DNA of 64,000 nucleotides, taken from contig NC_014762.1 of the NCBI RefSeq assembly GCF_000183725.1, positions 682,001-746,000 on the forward strand, written 5' to 3'. The translations under genes were made by a program, and so were the position numbers. The notes below the pieces were generated by a model. The model did no database searches. It saw only the letters and a list, made by a program, of their open reading frames with translations, and had not been told where the DNA came from. Position 1 is the first letter of the stretch. The number at the start of each line of letters is the position of its first letter. The DNA comes from Sulfuricurvum kujiense DSM 16994 (GTDB taxonomy: Bacteria > Campylobacterota > Campylobacteria > Campylobacterales > Sulfurimonadaceae). This document shows, one piece after another, positions 1-7,373 of the stretch.

Positions 1-245
1 GCGCGGGCAAGCTTGAGGGTATCGAAGGGACACGCCTCGACACACAGCCCGCACCGTATGCAGTGGGATAAAAAATCCTCTTCCTTCAGTGCCGCCGGCG
101 GCCGTAATACAAGCGATGCGGCACTGGCCTCATCGATATAGGCACTCCACGTCAATGCACCAAGCGTCGCCAGTCCGATCCCCTGAAGGGTCTGGAGCAA
201 AAAGCGGCGACGTTCGTTTAACGGAGGGAGTTTATCTTTTGCCAT
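1..245 (-). CDS. napG: Ferredoxin-type protein NapG, partial (N-terminal part)
   Basis: The gene starts at ATG 245-243 and runs off the left edge, so only about 81 residues are visible. After a basic stretch (NERRRFL) comes a hydrophobic segment like the N-terminal signal/anchor of NapG. At residues 62-72 the motif CIRCGLCVEAC-P is a 4Fe-4S binding site. NapG is an iron-sulfur protein which with NapH passes electrons from menaquinol towards the periplasmic nitrate reductase NapA. It lies two bases downstream of the napA stop codon in the same direction, matching the napA-napG order usual in Campylobacterota. napH, napB and other nap genes should lie just beyond the window. Confidence 0.9.
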   Translation of the reverse strand, partial: MAKDKLPPLNERRRFLLQTLQGIGLATLGALTWSAYIDEASAASLVLRPPAALKEEDFLSHCIRCGLCVEACPFDTLKLAR

Positions 246-247
246 GA

Positions 248-3034
248 TTACGCCTTATAGACCTTGACCGCGCATTTTTTGAAATCGGTCTGTTTGCTGA
301 TCGGGCACGTTGCATCTAAGCACACTTTGTTGATGAATACTTTTTCATCAAACCACGGTACATAGACCAAGCTTTTCGGCGGGCGGTTTCGCCCCCGTGT
401 CTCTACCCGCGCTTTTACTTTTCCGCGTCGGCTCTCAACCCATACGAGCTGACCGTCTTTTACCTCCATATCTTTTGCCGTATCGGGGTGCATGTAACAG
501 AGTGCTTCGGGAACGGCGCGATAGAGTTCGGGAACCCGCATCGTCATTGTCCCCGAATGCCAGTGTTCTAACACACGTCCGGTACAGAGCCATAACGGAT
601 ACTCTTTACTCGGTATTTCCGGAGGATCCATATACGGGTGGATGAAAATTTTTGCTTTGTTGTGCAGATCGATTTTCGGTTTGGTAAGATCCGGACCCTC
701 TAGTCCCCCTTGCGGGATCACTTTGGAAAATTCTCCGTAGAAAGCGAAATCACGTCCTGTTTTTTTCGCATACGGATCGTATTTCGCATTGAAACGCCAT
801 TGGGTTTCTTTGCCGTTGACGACCGGCCATTTCAAACCGCGTACACGATGATAGGTATCGAAATCGGCCAAATCGTGTCCGTGTCCGAGGCCGAATTTAC
901 GGTACTCTTCCCAGATATATTTGTGGACGAAAAAGCCGTACCCTTTGAATGGCTTGCCGTCGCTTCCGAGGACGTTGCGTTTGTCGCCGCCCGATTCGGT
1001 GTTGTAAAACCCTTTTCCGATCGGATCGGGCCATTTGTAGCTGCGTGCCTCCGTATTGGCAAACAAGACCTCAAAGAGGGTATCGGTCGGTTTGTATCCC
1101 ATCGCTTTGGCGTGATCCAAAACATCGGGGAGTTCGGTGCCGTTAGGGAGTTTCCACCCTTTCCACACCTCAGCGAGGGTAAAGCGTTTGGAAAACTCCA
1201 TCGTTTGCCATAAATCTCCCATCGCTTGACCGACCGGAGTGACCTGCTGACGCCATTGCTGGGTTCGGCGCTCGGCATTGCCGTATCCGCCCCATTTTTC
1301 GTAGATCATCGCACTCGGCAGGATCAAGTCGCCCACTTTCGCGCTGATTCCCGGATAGGCATCGGAGACGACGATGAAGTTATCCATCTCGCGCGCCGCT
1401 TTGATCCAGTGGTTTGCGTTTGCCGTATCCTGCCACGGATTGTTGACCTGAACCCATGCCCATTTTATTTTGCCGTCTTCGAGATCACGCATGATCTGGA
1501 CAAAATGGCTTCCGGGGACACCGTTGAGCGTACCCTCAGGAAGTTTCCAGATTTTTTCCGTCACGTCACGGTGTTTCGGATTGGCAACGACCATGTCGGC
1601 CGGGAGACGGTGGCTGAACGTCCCCACCTCACGCGCCGTACCGCAGGCTGAGGGTTGACCTGTGAGGGAAAACGCACCTGAACCCGGTTTGGATTGTTTG
1701 CCCAGAAGCATATGGACCATGTAGGATTGGGAATTTACCCAGGTACCTCGGGTGTGCTGATTCATCCCCATTGTCCAGAAACTGACCACTTTACGATTTT
1801 TTTCGATGTAAAGATCGGCGAGGGCTTTGAGCTTCTTTTTAAAGGTTTCGATATCTTCGTCAGGGTTCCCTTTAGCAACCGATGCGACATAATCGAGGGT
1901 GTAGGGGGCGAGTCCCCGCTTGAACTCTTCGAAACTGATAACCCAGTTCTCGCCTGCTGTGGCGTTGTGGGTCATTTTCATCGTTTCACCCGTTTGGTAT
2001 CCGAACGGTGCCAGTGCCGGCGCTTCGAGACTGCTCACTTTTTTGGCGACCTCTTTGGCGACGGTATCTTTTTCCGATTCGCGGAATTTCGGATGGTTCG
2101 GATTGTTGCGCATTCCGTATCCCGTATCGACCCAGCTGGTGGCAAATACGGTGTTCTCTTTGACGTATTTCCAGTCGATGGATTCGGGAGCGTTGTAGAC
2201 GATTTCTCGGGCGATGTAGTTCCAAATCGCCAAGTCCGTGTTGGGACGGAAGATGATCTCGATATCGGCTAAATCGGACGTACGGTTTGTGTAGGTCGAG
2301 AGGTTGACGACTTTGACTTTGGCTTTATTGGTGAGTTTACGATCCGATACCCTCGACCAGAGTATCGGGTGCATTTCGGACATATTGGCCCCCCATGTCA
2401 CAATCGTATCGGTGAGTTCGATATCGTCATAACAGCCTGCTGGCTCATCGATGCCGAAGGTCTGCATGAACCCGGCAACCGCCGAAGCCATACAGTGACG
2501 TGCATTAGGATCGATGTTGTTAGAGCGAAATCCCCCTTTCATGAGTTTGAGTGACGCGTACCCCTCATGAATTGTATATTGCCCCGATCCGAAAATCCCA
2601 ACCGACGTAGGACCGTTTTTACCATAGGTCTCTTTGAATTTGTCACTCATAACGTCAAAAGCTCTCTCCCAGCTTACCGGCTGAAATTTTCCTTTTTTAT
2701 CAAACTCTCCGTTTGCATTGACCCGTAGTAACGGTTGCGTTAAACGATCGCTTCCGTACATAATTTTCGCTAGAAAATACCCTTTGATACAGTTGAGCCC
2801 TTTGTTCACCGGCGCTGCCGGATCCCCTTTGACGGCGATTATTTTATCATTTTGGGTCGCGACCATAACACCGCATCCCGTTCCGCAAAACCGGCATACC
2901 GCTTTATCCCAGCGCCAGCCGGACTCTCCCGTTTTGGAAGCGGCCTGGACTTCGCTCGGCAACACCATCCCTACTGCCGTTGCAGCAGCAGTTGCGGCAC
3001 TTGCTTTTAGAAACTCTCTACGACTCTCTTGCAT
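248..3034 (-). CDS. napA: Periplasmic nitrate reductase catalytic subunit NapA
   Basis: This 928-residue protein is the molybdenum (bis-MGD) catalytic subunit that reduces nitrate to nitrite in the periplasm. It begins with a twin-arginine signal (SRREFLK, then an alanine-rich hydrophobic core ending near VQA, residue 31). Cys47, Cys50, Cys54 and Cys82 form the 4Fe-4S site (CRFCGTGC ... NCIKG). Cys181 in RHCMASA fits the Mo-ligating cysteine. Length and motifs match epsilonproteobacterial NapA, which is longer than the enteric form. It is the first gene of the nap operon and has its own promoter with an FNR-type box upstream. Long open frames on the opposite strand are codon-bias shadows. Confidence 0.97.
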   Translation of the reverse strand: MQESRREFLKASAATAAATAVGMVLPSEVQAASKTGESGWRWDKAVCRFCGTGCGVMVATQNDKIIAVKGDPAAPVNKGLNCIKGYFLAKIMYGSDRLTQPLLRVNANGEFDKKGKFQPVSWERAFDVMSDKFKETYGKNGPTSVGIFGSGQYTIHEGYASLKLMKGGFRSNNIDPNARHCMASAVAGFMQTFGIDEPAGCYDDIELTDTIVTWGANMSEMHPILWSRVSDRKLTNKAKVKVVNLSTYTNRTSDLADIEIIFRPNTDLAIWNYIAREIVYNAPESIDWKYVKENTVFATSWVDTGYGMRNNPNHPKFRESEKDTVAKEVAKKVSSLEAPALAPFGYQTGETMKMTHNATAGENWVISFEEFKRGLAPYTLDYVASVAKGNPDEDIETFKKKLKALADLYIEKNRKVVSFWTMGMNQHTRGTWVNSQSYMVHMLLGKQSKPGSGAFSLTGQPSACGTAREVGTFSHRLPADMVVANPKHRDVTEKIWKLPEGTLNGVPGSHFVQIMRDLEDGKIKWAWVQVNNPWQDTANANHWIKAAREMDNFIVVSDAYPGISAKVGDLILPSAMIYEKWGGYGNAERRTQQWRQQVTPVGQAMGDLWQTMEFSKRFTLAEVWKGWKLPNGTELPDVLDHAKAMGYKPTDTLFEVLFANTEARSYKWPDPIGKGFYNTESGGDKRNVLGSDGKPFKGYGFFVHKYIWEEYRKFGLGHGHDLADFDTYHRVRGLKWPVVNGKETQWRFNAKYDPYAKKTGRDFAFYGEFSKVIPQGGLEGPDLTKPKIDLHNKAKIFIHPYMDPPEIPSKEYPLWLCTGRVLEHWHSGTMTMRVPELYRAVPEALCYMHPDTAKDMEVKDGQLVWVESRRGKVKARVETRGRNRPPKSLVYVPWFDEKVFINKVCLDATCPISKQTDFKKCAVKVYKA

Positions 3035-3131
3035 TATTGATCCTTTTTAGCGGATTTTGCAGGATGATTCTAAACAAGTATTTGTTCAAAACTTGTTAGA
3101 TTCATCTCGCAATTTTTAATATACGATAACC

Positions 3132-3173
3132 ATTATAATGTAAGAAGAAGATTTAAAAATTGATCTAAATCAA
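3132..3173 (-). promoter_or_regulatory. nap promoter with FNR/CRP-type operator
   Basis: On the minus strand a perfect -10 TATAAT lies at 3137-3132. A perfect 14-base palindrome TTGAT-N4-ATCAA (TTGATCTAAATCAA on the plus strand) lies at 3160-3173. The box centre is 32 bases from the -10 centre, which puts it near -41.5 from the expected start site, the classical class II activator position. This matches the consensus of FNR-type regulators and suggests that napA is induced at low oxygen or by nitrogen oxides. The 218-base gap from 3035 to 3252 holds nothing else I recognise. Confidence 0.75.
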
Positions 3174-3252
3174 GAGACGGAAGGGGGGCAAACAAAGTAT
3201 GTGAAAAAGTCGATGGCAGTAAGGGATGAGGAATTCATTCCTCATCGACATA

Positions 3253-3660
3253 TTATTTAAAGGCTACACCTTTATAGCGGTCTATAATCCACTCCGCAAC
3301 GGCTTGGCGTTCATTTTCACTCAGTTTTCCTTTTAACGACGGCATGATTCCGAATTTCTCGATTGCCATCGGATGGCACATGCTGTATTGGACACTCGGG
3401 TGCTCGATATAGTCTTTGATAAAGGCAATGGTGACACGACGTTTGACATCGTCATCATCGTCGGAAATAACGATGTTTTCTCTTAATCGGTTGGACACTT
3501 CGTTCATCGGAGGCGCTTTAAGGGTATGCATCACTTTTAGCACCTCTTTTTTTTCTATAAGTTCCGCATGGCATTTCATGCAGTGCTTTTGATATACGCT
3601 GTAACCCTCAGAGGCATAAAGTCCCGCTGCGGTAAAAAGGATACTCAATAGTTTGTTCAT
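3253..3660 (-). CDS. Small periplasmic c-type cytochrome (one CxxCH)
   Basis: The protein has 135 residues: a short signal peptide (cleavage likely near YA-S, residue 16-17), a haem attachment site C27-M-K-C30-H31, and a C-terminal half with IMPSLKGKLSENE followed by an amphipathic helix. A methionine in this kind of MPSLKG loop is the usual sixth ligand of class I cytochromes c. A role as an electron carrier is inferred; the partner is unknown. It lies 32 bases downstream of the CopD-like membrane gene in the same direction and probably shares its FNR-type promoter, so it may serve low-oxygen respiration. The motif MCHPMA in the middle is not a second CxxCH site. Confidence 0.8.
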   Translation of the reverse strand: MNKLLSILFTAAGLYASEGYSVYQKHCMKCHAELIEKKEVLKVMHTLKAPPMNEVSNRLRENIVISDDDDDVKRRVTIAFIKDYIEHPSVQYSMCHPMAIEKFGIMPSLKGKLSENERQAVAEWIIDRYKGVAFK

Positions 3661-3692
3661 TTGGTTGCTCCGTTATATGATTGATCTGTTTT

Positions 3693-4136
3693 TTAGAGAA
3701 ATGATCGGATATGGATTGCCGTCCATAATATCGCCAGATTCAAGATGAAAATAGCGAGAGATCCTCCTCGCGAAAGGAATTTTTGGATAAGAGTCCGATG
3801 TTGCTTATGGGTTGCAAAAGCAATATAAAGATGGAGTGCCGTCGCAATGCTGAGCGATAACACCAATGACACTTTAATCGTTATCCACTGTCCTAAATCG
3901 GTCTCGGTATTCCCGATCATCGACAAAAGATCATAATGGTCTGCCAAGATTAAACCTGTTGCAATCAGGATGATAAGCCATACGGTTTCAAAATAGCCGT
4001 AAAAAGGGCCGATGGCTCCGTAAACGGCATTTTGTACACCCTTGTCTCGGATGAATATTCCAAGGCCGAATAATACGATACTGCCGCCTATCCACGCACA
4101 CGCGGCGAGAATATGGATGTATAAGACCCATGTCAC
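3693..4136 (-). CDS. Four-helix membrane protein, CopD-like
   Basis: The 147-residue protein has about four membrane helices. It starts with HILAACAWIGGS, the motif seen at the first helix of CopD-type and related haem- or copper-binding membrane proteins. Further histidines sit at or near helix ends (DHYDLL, LHLYIAF, THKQH, AIHIRS) and could bind haem b or copper. It is followed by a c-type cytochrome gene, and the pair is preceded by an FNR-type box, so I infer a membrane redox role rather than copper resistance. Family assignment rests on the N-terminal motif and topology only. A good Shine-Dalgarno (AGGAGA) precedes ATG 4136. Confidence 0.6.
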   Translation of the reverse strand: MTWVLYIHILAACAWIGGSIVLFGLGIFIRDKGVQNAVYGAIGPFYGYFETVWLIILIATGLILADHYDLLSMIGNTETDLGQWITIKVSLVLSLSIATALHLYIAFATHKQHRTLIQKFLSRGGSLAIFILNLAILWTAIHIRSFL

Positions 4137-4159
4137 AGGTTCTCCTTTTGATTTGCGTG

Positions 4160-4201
4160 ATTATAAAGTCCATTCGGACAATAGAGATTGACATAAATCA
4201 A
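4160..4201 (-). promoter_or_regulatory. Promoter of the copD-like/cytochrome operon with FNR-type operator
   Basis: The minus strand carries TATAAT at 4165-4160. The plus strand shows TTGACATAAATCAA at 4188-4201, an FNR-type palindrome with one mismatch. The box centre to -10 centre distance is 32 bases, identical to the nap promoter. The shared geometry makes co-regulation of the two leftward operons likely. Confidence 0.65.
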
Positions 4202-4303
4202 GTCGTAATTGTTTTCGGCGCGGATTTTTATGTTTTGCAGGAGGTTAGTGTGCTAAAATACTTTTAAAAGTAAGAGCAAACTATTTTGTACAAGGTTAAC
4301 GTC

Positions 4304-4684
4304 GTGAAAGTAGCTATTCAGTGTGATTCTCCATTGTTGCAACGTTCCTTGGAACTTTTTTTGGAGGGGAACTTGAGCTCTCTTCGTCAGTGCGATATTT
4401 TGATCCGTGACAAAAACATTCGGGATGATCAGTATCCGACGTTTGTAGTAGGAACGGAAGAATCCTCCGATTTGATCAAGCCGTTTTCAAAAGCGCAATT
4501 GCTCCATGCGCTGAATCAAATGGTTGAATCCCAAAAATATGCTCCTAATGCTGCAGAGGACGAACAACCGGCTTCAGAGGAAGGGGGTGTCAGTTTTGAG
4601 ATTTTGGAACGCCATATCGACAAGCTGACACGCGAGTACCAAGCCAATATTCTCAAAGCTATACGGGCATTTTATGAAAAATAA
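4304..4684 (+). CDS. Conserved hypothetical protein upstream of rsmD
   Basis: I do not recognise a functional family. I place the start at GTG 4304 because AAGG at 4292-4295 gives an 8-base spacing, and the protein then begins VKVAIQCDSPLLQRSLELFL. It is about 126 residues long: an N-terminal part with alternating beta and alpha patterns like a receiver or small alpha/beta fold, an acidic linker (AAEDEQPASEEGG), and a C-terminal amphipathic helix ending in IRAFYEK. Its stop overlaps the rsmD start by 11 bases, so the two are translationally coupled. A -10-like TGCTAAAAT lies at about 4250-4258. Confidence 0.6.
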   Translation: MKVAIQCDSPLLQRSLELFLEGNLSSLRQCDILIRDKNIRDDQYPTFVVGTEESSDLIKPFSKAQLLHALNQMVESQKYAPNAAEDEQPASEEGGVSFEILERHIDKLTREYQANILKAIRAFYEK

Positions 4685-5261
4685 TCCAACTATTACCAAA
4701 AAAATCATTGCCGGAAAATTTAAAGGGAAAACCTTAAAACTACCCTCCAAAGAGACCACCCGCAGTTCAAAAGCGATCGTATTGGAATCGTTTTTCAATA
4801 CGCTTCAGTTTGATATAATCGATGCCGTTTTGGTTGAAGTTTTTTCCGGAAGCGGCTCGATCGGGCTTGAAGCCCTGAGCCGCGGAGCCAAAAAGATCAT
4901 TTTTATGGAAAAAGACCGCGATGCGATCCGAACGCTGCGTGAGAATATCGCACAAACCGACCCTTCGGCGTGCGAGGTGATCGAAGGGGACAGTTTCAGT
5001 AACATCGTCCATGTGAAAAAACGTCTTGCTGCGTCGGGTGAGAGCGCTTTTATCTATGTTGATCCACCGTTTGCTTACCGTGAAGGGATGGAAGAAATTT
5101 ATGACAAAACGATAGAGATGATTGCTTCATTGCCCCTTGAAATGGCGACTTTGATCATTATTGAGCATATGAGTACACTCGAACTTCCCGAGTCTATCGG
5201 CCACTTCAACCGGCTGAAATCGAAACGATTCGGAAAAACTTCGTTAACTTATTACGCTTAA
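4674..5261 (+). CDS. rsmD: 16S rRNA (guanine-N2)-methyltransferase RsmD
   Basis: The 195-residue protein is a Rossmann-fold methyltransferase. The SAM-binding motif I is VEVFSGSGSIGLEALSRGA (about residues 54-72), followed by FMEKD, and the catalytic motif is YVDPPF. N-terminal RIIAGKFKGK-like residues (KIIAGKFKGKTLKLPS) and the length match RsmD, which methylates G966 of 16S rRNA using assembled 30S subunits. It overlaps the preceding small gene and ends just before a sigma54 promoter, so the flagellar genes that follow are separately controlled. Confidence 0.92.
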   Translation: MKNNPTITKKIIAGKFKGKTLKLPSKETTRSSKAIVLESFFNTLQFDIIDAVLVEVFSGSGSIGLEALSRGAKKIIFMEKDRDAIRTLRENIAQTDPSACEVIEGDSFSNIVHVKKRLAASGESAFIYVDPPFAYREGMEEIYDKTIEMIASLPLEMATLIIIEHMSTLELPESIGHFNRLKSKRFGKTSLTYYA

Positions 5262-5269
5262 CACCATTA

Positions 5270-5287
5270 TTGGAATAAACATTGCTT
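5270..5287 (+). promoter_or_regulatory. Sigma54 (RpoN) promoter of flgI
   Basis: TTGGAA at 5270-5275 and TTGCTT at 5282-5287 have exactly ten bases between the GG and the GC, as a -24/-12 sigma54 promoter requires. They match the Campylobacter/Helicobacter form TTGGAA...TTGCTT. Transcription would start near 5297, just before flgI, a class II flagellar gene in this phylum. Confidence 0.75.
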
Positions 5288-5312
5288 AATCCTTTTATCA
5301 TAAAGGATGGGC

Positions 5313-6359
5313 ATGAGAATCTTCGTACTACTTTTTTGCTTACTAACCCTCGCCCAGGCGGCGCGCATCAGCGAAGTCGCTAATATCGTCGGTGTGCGTG
5401 ATAACCAGATTATCGGTTATTCGCTTGTCGTCGGTTTGAAAAAGACAGGTGACGGAACGACCTCTAAATTTACCCTCCAATCGATTGCCAATATGCTTAA
5501 AGCGATGAATATCGATATGAATCCGGTTGATATCAAATCTAAAAACGTTGCGGCGGTCGTCGTAACGGCAAGATTCGCCCCGTTCGCCCGACAAGGGGAT
5601 GCGTTTGATGTTACCGTTTCTTCTATCGGGGATGCGAAATCGCTCGAGGGGGGGACATTGCTGATGACCCCGCTTAAAGGGGTTGACGGAAAAATCTATG
5701 CATTAGCGCAAGGTTCGATCAGTATCGGCGGCAAAAATGAAAAAGGTGCCGGTGCCGAATCGCATCCGACGGTTGGGATGGTATACGGCGGCGGATTGGT
5801 GGAGCGTGAAATCACTCAAGACCTCTATCACCAAACCAATGCAACTTTGTCATTAAAAACAGCCAATTTTGAAAATGCTGTTAATATTCAAAATGCCATT
5901 AATGCCAAATACCGAGGAAGTGTCGCTTCTGCTGTCGATCCGCGAACTATCAGTTTGCAACTTCCAAAAAACAAATCGATGGTAGAGTTTTTAGCGGAAG
6001 TGCAAAACCTTAATATCGATTATGCGCAAGATCAAAAAATTATCATCAATGAGCGTACCGGTACTATTGTCGCCGGTGTTGATATTGAGGTAAAACCGGT
6101 AGTTGTTACCCAAGGGGATATGACGATTAAGATCCTTGCACAAAACGAGGTTTCAAAACCTGCCGGAAGTGTAGCCATGGACAAAAGTCTTGTAATAGGG
6201 CTGAATGAAAACGAAGTCTATACCGAAAAAGGGACGACGACGGTTGCCAATATCGCAAGGTCGCTTCAAAAACTAGGGGCTTCGCCAAAAGAGATGATTT
6301 CAATTTTCCAGGCGATGAAAAGTGCCGGAGCTATCTCAGTTGATTTGGATGTAATCTGA
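5313..6359 (+). CDS. flgI: Flagellar P-ring protein FlgI
   Basis: FlgI is secreted to the periplasm and builds the P ring around the flagellar rod in the peptidoglycan. I choose ATG 5313 (348 residues) because AAAGGA at 5302-5307 then has a 5-base spacing; the ATG at 5307 would overlap it. The signal peptide is MRIFVLLFCLLTLAQA-A. The family core RISEVANIVGVRDNQIIGYSL and the C-terminal block with VANIARSLQKLGASPKEMISIFQAMKSAGA are present. Its TGA overlaps the ATG of the flgJ-like gene by one base. Confidence 0.95.
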   Translation: MRIFVLLFCLLTLAQAARISEVANIVGVRDNQIIGYSLVVGLKKTGDGTTSKFTLQSIANMLKAMNIDMNPVDIKSKNVAAVVVTARFAPFARQGDAFDVTVSSIGDAKSLEGGTLLMTPLKGVDGKIYALAQGSISIGGKNEKGAGAESHPTVGMVYGGGLVEREITQDLYHQTNATLSLKTANFENAVNIQNAINAKYRGSVASAVDPRTISLQLPKNKSMVEFLAEVQNLNIDYAQDQKIIINERTGTIVAGVDIEVKPVVVTQGDMTIKILAQNEVSKPAGSVAMDKSLVIGLNENEVYTEKGTTTVANIARSLQKLGASPKEMISIFQAMKSAGAISVDLDVI

Positions 6360-6652
6360 TGGACATAGCAAACGTACAGTATCAAAAATCGCTTCCGACA
6401 ATAGGGACGAAAGACGGTGATAAAGCTTTGAGGGAGAAAACCGATCAATTCGAAGCCATCATTATCAAAATGATGCTCGATGAAGCGATGAAAGACGAGA
6501 AAAATGTCTTTACCAGTGCCAACGATCCCGGTGATAAAATTTTTAAATCGATGTACCGTGAAGAGTTATCCAACGCAAGTGCAGGGGGATTTGGGTTTTC
6601 TCAAATGCTTTTTGAAAACTTGAGTCAAAAGGGTGCAAAAACAGAGAAATAG
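6359..6652 (+). CDS. flgJ: FlgJ-like rod-binding protein (single domain)
   Basis: This 97-residue protein corresponds to the N-terminal rod-capping domain of FlgJ only: DQFEAIIIKMMLDEAMK, then GDKIFKSMYREELS and a glycine-rich GFGFSQMLFENL. The peptidoglycan-hydrolase domain of enteric FlgJ is absent, as is normal in Campylobacterota. It overlaps the flgI stop by one base (TGATG), indicating coupled translation. Its role is scaffolding of rod assembly in the periplasm. Confidence 0.88.
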   Translation: MDIANVQYQKSLPTIGTKDGDKALREKTDQFEAIIIKMMLDEAMKDEKNVFTSANDPGDKIFKSMYREELSNASAGGFGFSQMLFENLSQKGAKTEK

Positions 6653-6654
6653 AT

Positions 6655-6681
6655 TAAATTATTATTGGTTTTTGCCGATAT
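6655..6681 (+). promoter_or_regulatory. Sigma28 (FliA) promoter of flgM
   Basis: TAAA at 6655-6658, then 15 bases, then GCCGATAT at 6674-6681, almost identical to the FliA consensus TAAA-N15-GCCGATAA. It lies about 40 bases before flgM, which encodes the anti-sigma factor for FliA, so this closes a feedback loop. Confidence 0.85.
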
Positions 6682-6718
6682 GGTTGTATATACCATAAAT
6701 GGATAACAAGGATTCACC

Positions 6719-6925
6719 ATGATTTCAAGTGTGAACGGATCGCTGCGAAAAGCGACATATCAAGAACCGGCAGTAAAAAATAAAGAGCAGGAAAAACCGG
6801 CTCAATCTGTTACAAAACAAGGTGACACAAGCCGAATCGAAGAGTTGAAAGCCTCTATCGAGAAAGGGGAATACCGTGTCAATATCGAAGAGTTGGCGAA
6901 GCGTATCGCGCAAGAGCTGACCTAA
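6719..6925 (+). CDS. flgM: Anti-sigma28 factor FlgM
   Basis: The 68-residue protein has a disordered polar N-terminal half and the FlgM C-terminal signature SRIEELKASIEKGEYRVN followed by IEELAKRIAQEL, the helix that clamps FliA. FlgM holds sigma28 inactive until it is exported through the finished hook. It is small, like Campylobacter FlgM. It follows a sigma28 promoter, and flgN-like and flgK genes follow within one unit. Confidence 0.93.
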   Translation: MISSVNGSLRKATYQEPAVKNKEQEKPAQSVTKQGDTSRIEELKASIEKGEYRVNIEELAKRIAQELT

Positions 6926-6943
6926 CTAAAATAGGAGTTTATG

Positions 6944-7372
6944 ATGTTGTCTTATCAGTTGCAAAGTGCTATCAAAGATCTTGAAACTCTCATATCTTTG
7001 TCACTGGAAGATATTGACGATATCAAAGAAGCGAAGCACAATCCACAATTTGACCGCTTAGCAATCAAAGAAGAGAAGATCAAAAGCTTTGAACAAAAAA
7101 AAGCGATGATTGACCGCGAAATTTCAAAACTTATGACACAAAATCCGACTGCCCCTCTCTCTGAACTCTTAGACACCGAACAGCATCAACAGCTCGACGC
7201 ATTAAAAGAGAACCTCTCGCGCCTTCGCGAAGTCAATCAAAAATACGCAAAAATGGTTTTAAGCGTAGGTTCTTTTTATAATGCGCTGCTGGAACGGTTG
7301 GTTCCTACGCAGATGCAGGGTTATCAAAAAGTGGCTAGATCAGAAGCCTCATTTTTGGAAGTGCGGGCATAA
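6944..7372 (+). CDS. flgN: FlgN-like flagellar export chaperone
   Basis: About 142 residues, almost entirely helical with heptad-like leucine and charged residues (for example FEQKKAMIDREISKLM and LKENLSRLREVNQKY). Position between flgM and flgK is where FlgN, the export chaperone of the hook-associated proteins FlgK and FlgL, is found. Two ATGs stand in tandem; AGGAG at 6933-6937 is better spaced (6 bases) for the second, 6944. Primary sequence similarity to FlgN is weak, so the call depends on fold pattern and context. Confidence 0.7.
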   Translation: MLSYQLQSAIKDLETLISLSLEDIDDIKEAKHNPQFDRLAIKEEKIKSFEQKKAMIDREISKLMTQNPTAPLSELLDTEQHQQLDALKENLSRLREVNQKYAKMVLSVGSFYNALLERLVPTQMQGYQKVARSEASFLEVRA

Positions 7373-7373
7373 A

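Noticed and set aside
1694-2272. Long open frames opposite napA
   Set aside because: They lie antisense to a clearly coding gene, have no plausible ribosome sites or motifs, and follow from its codon bias. The same holds for other frames opposite napA.
3420-3440. Second haem site in the small cytochrome
   Set aside because: MCHPMA has one Cys before His and no CxxCH spacing, so only one haem is supported.
6359-6652. FlgJ as a broken gene lacking the muramidase domain
   Set aside because: Single-domain FlgJ is usual in Campylobacterota, and the frame is well joined to flgI.
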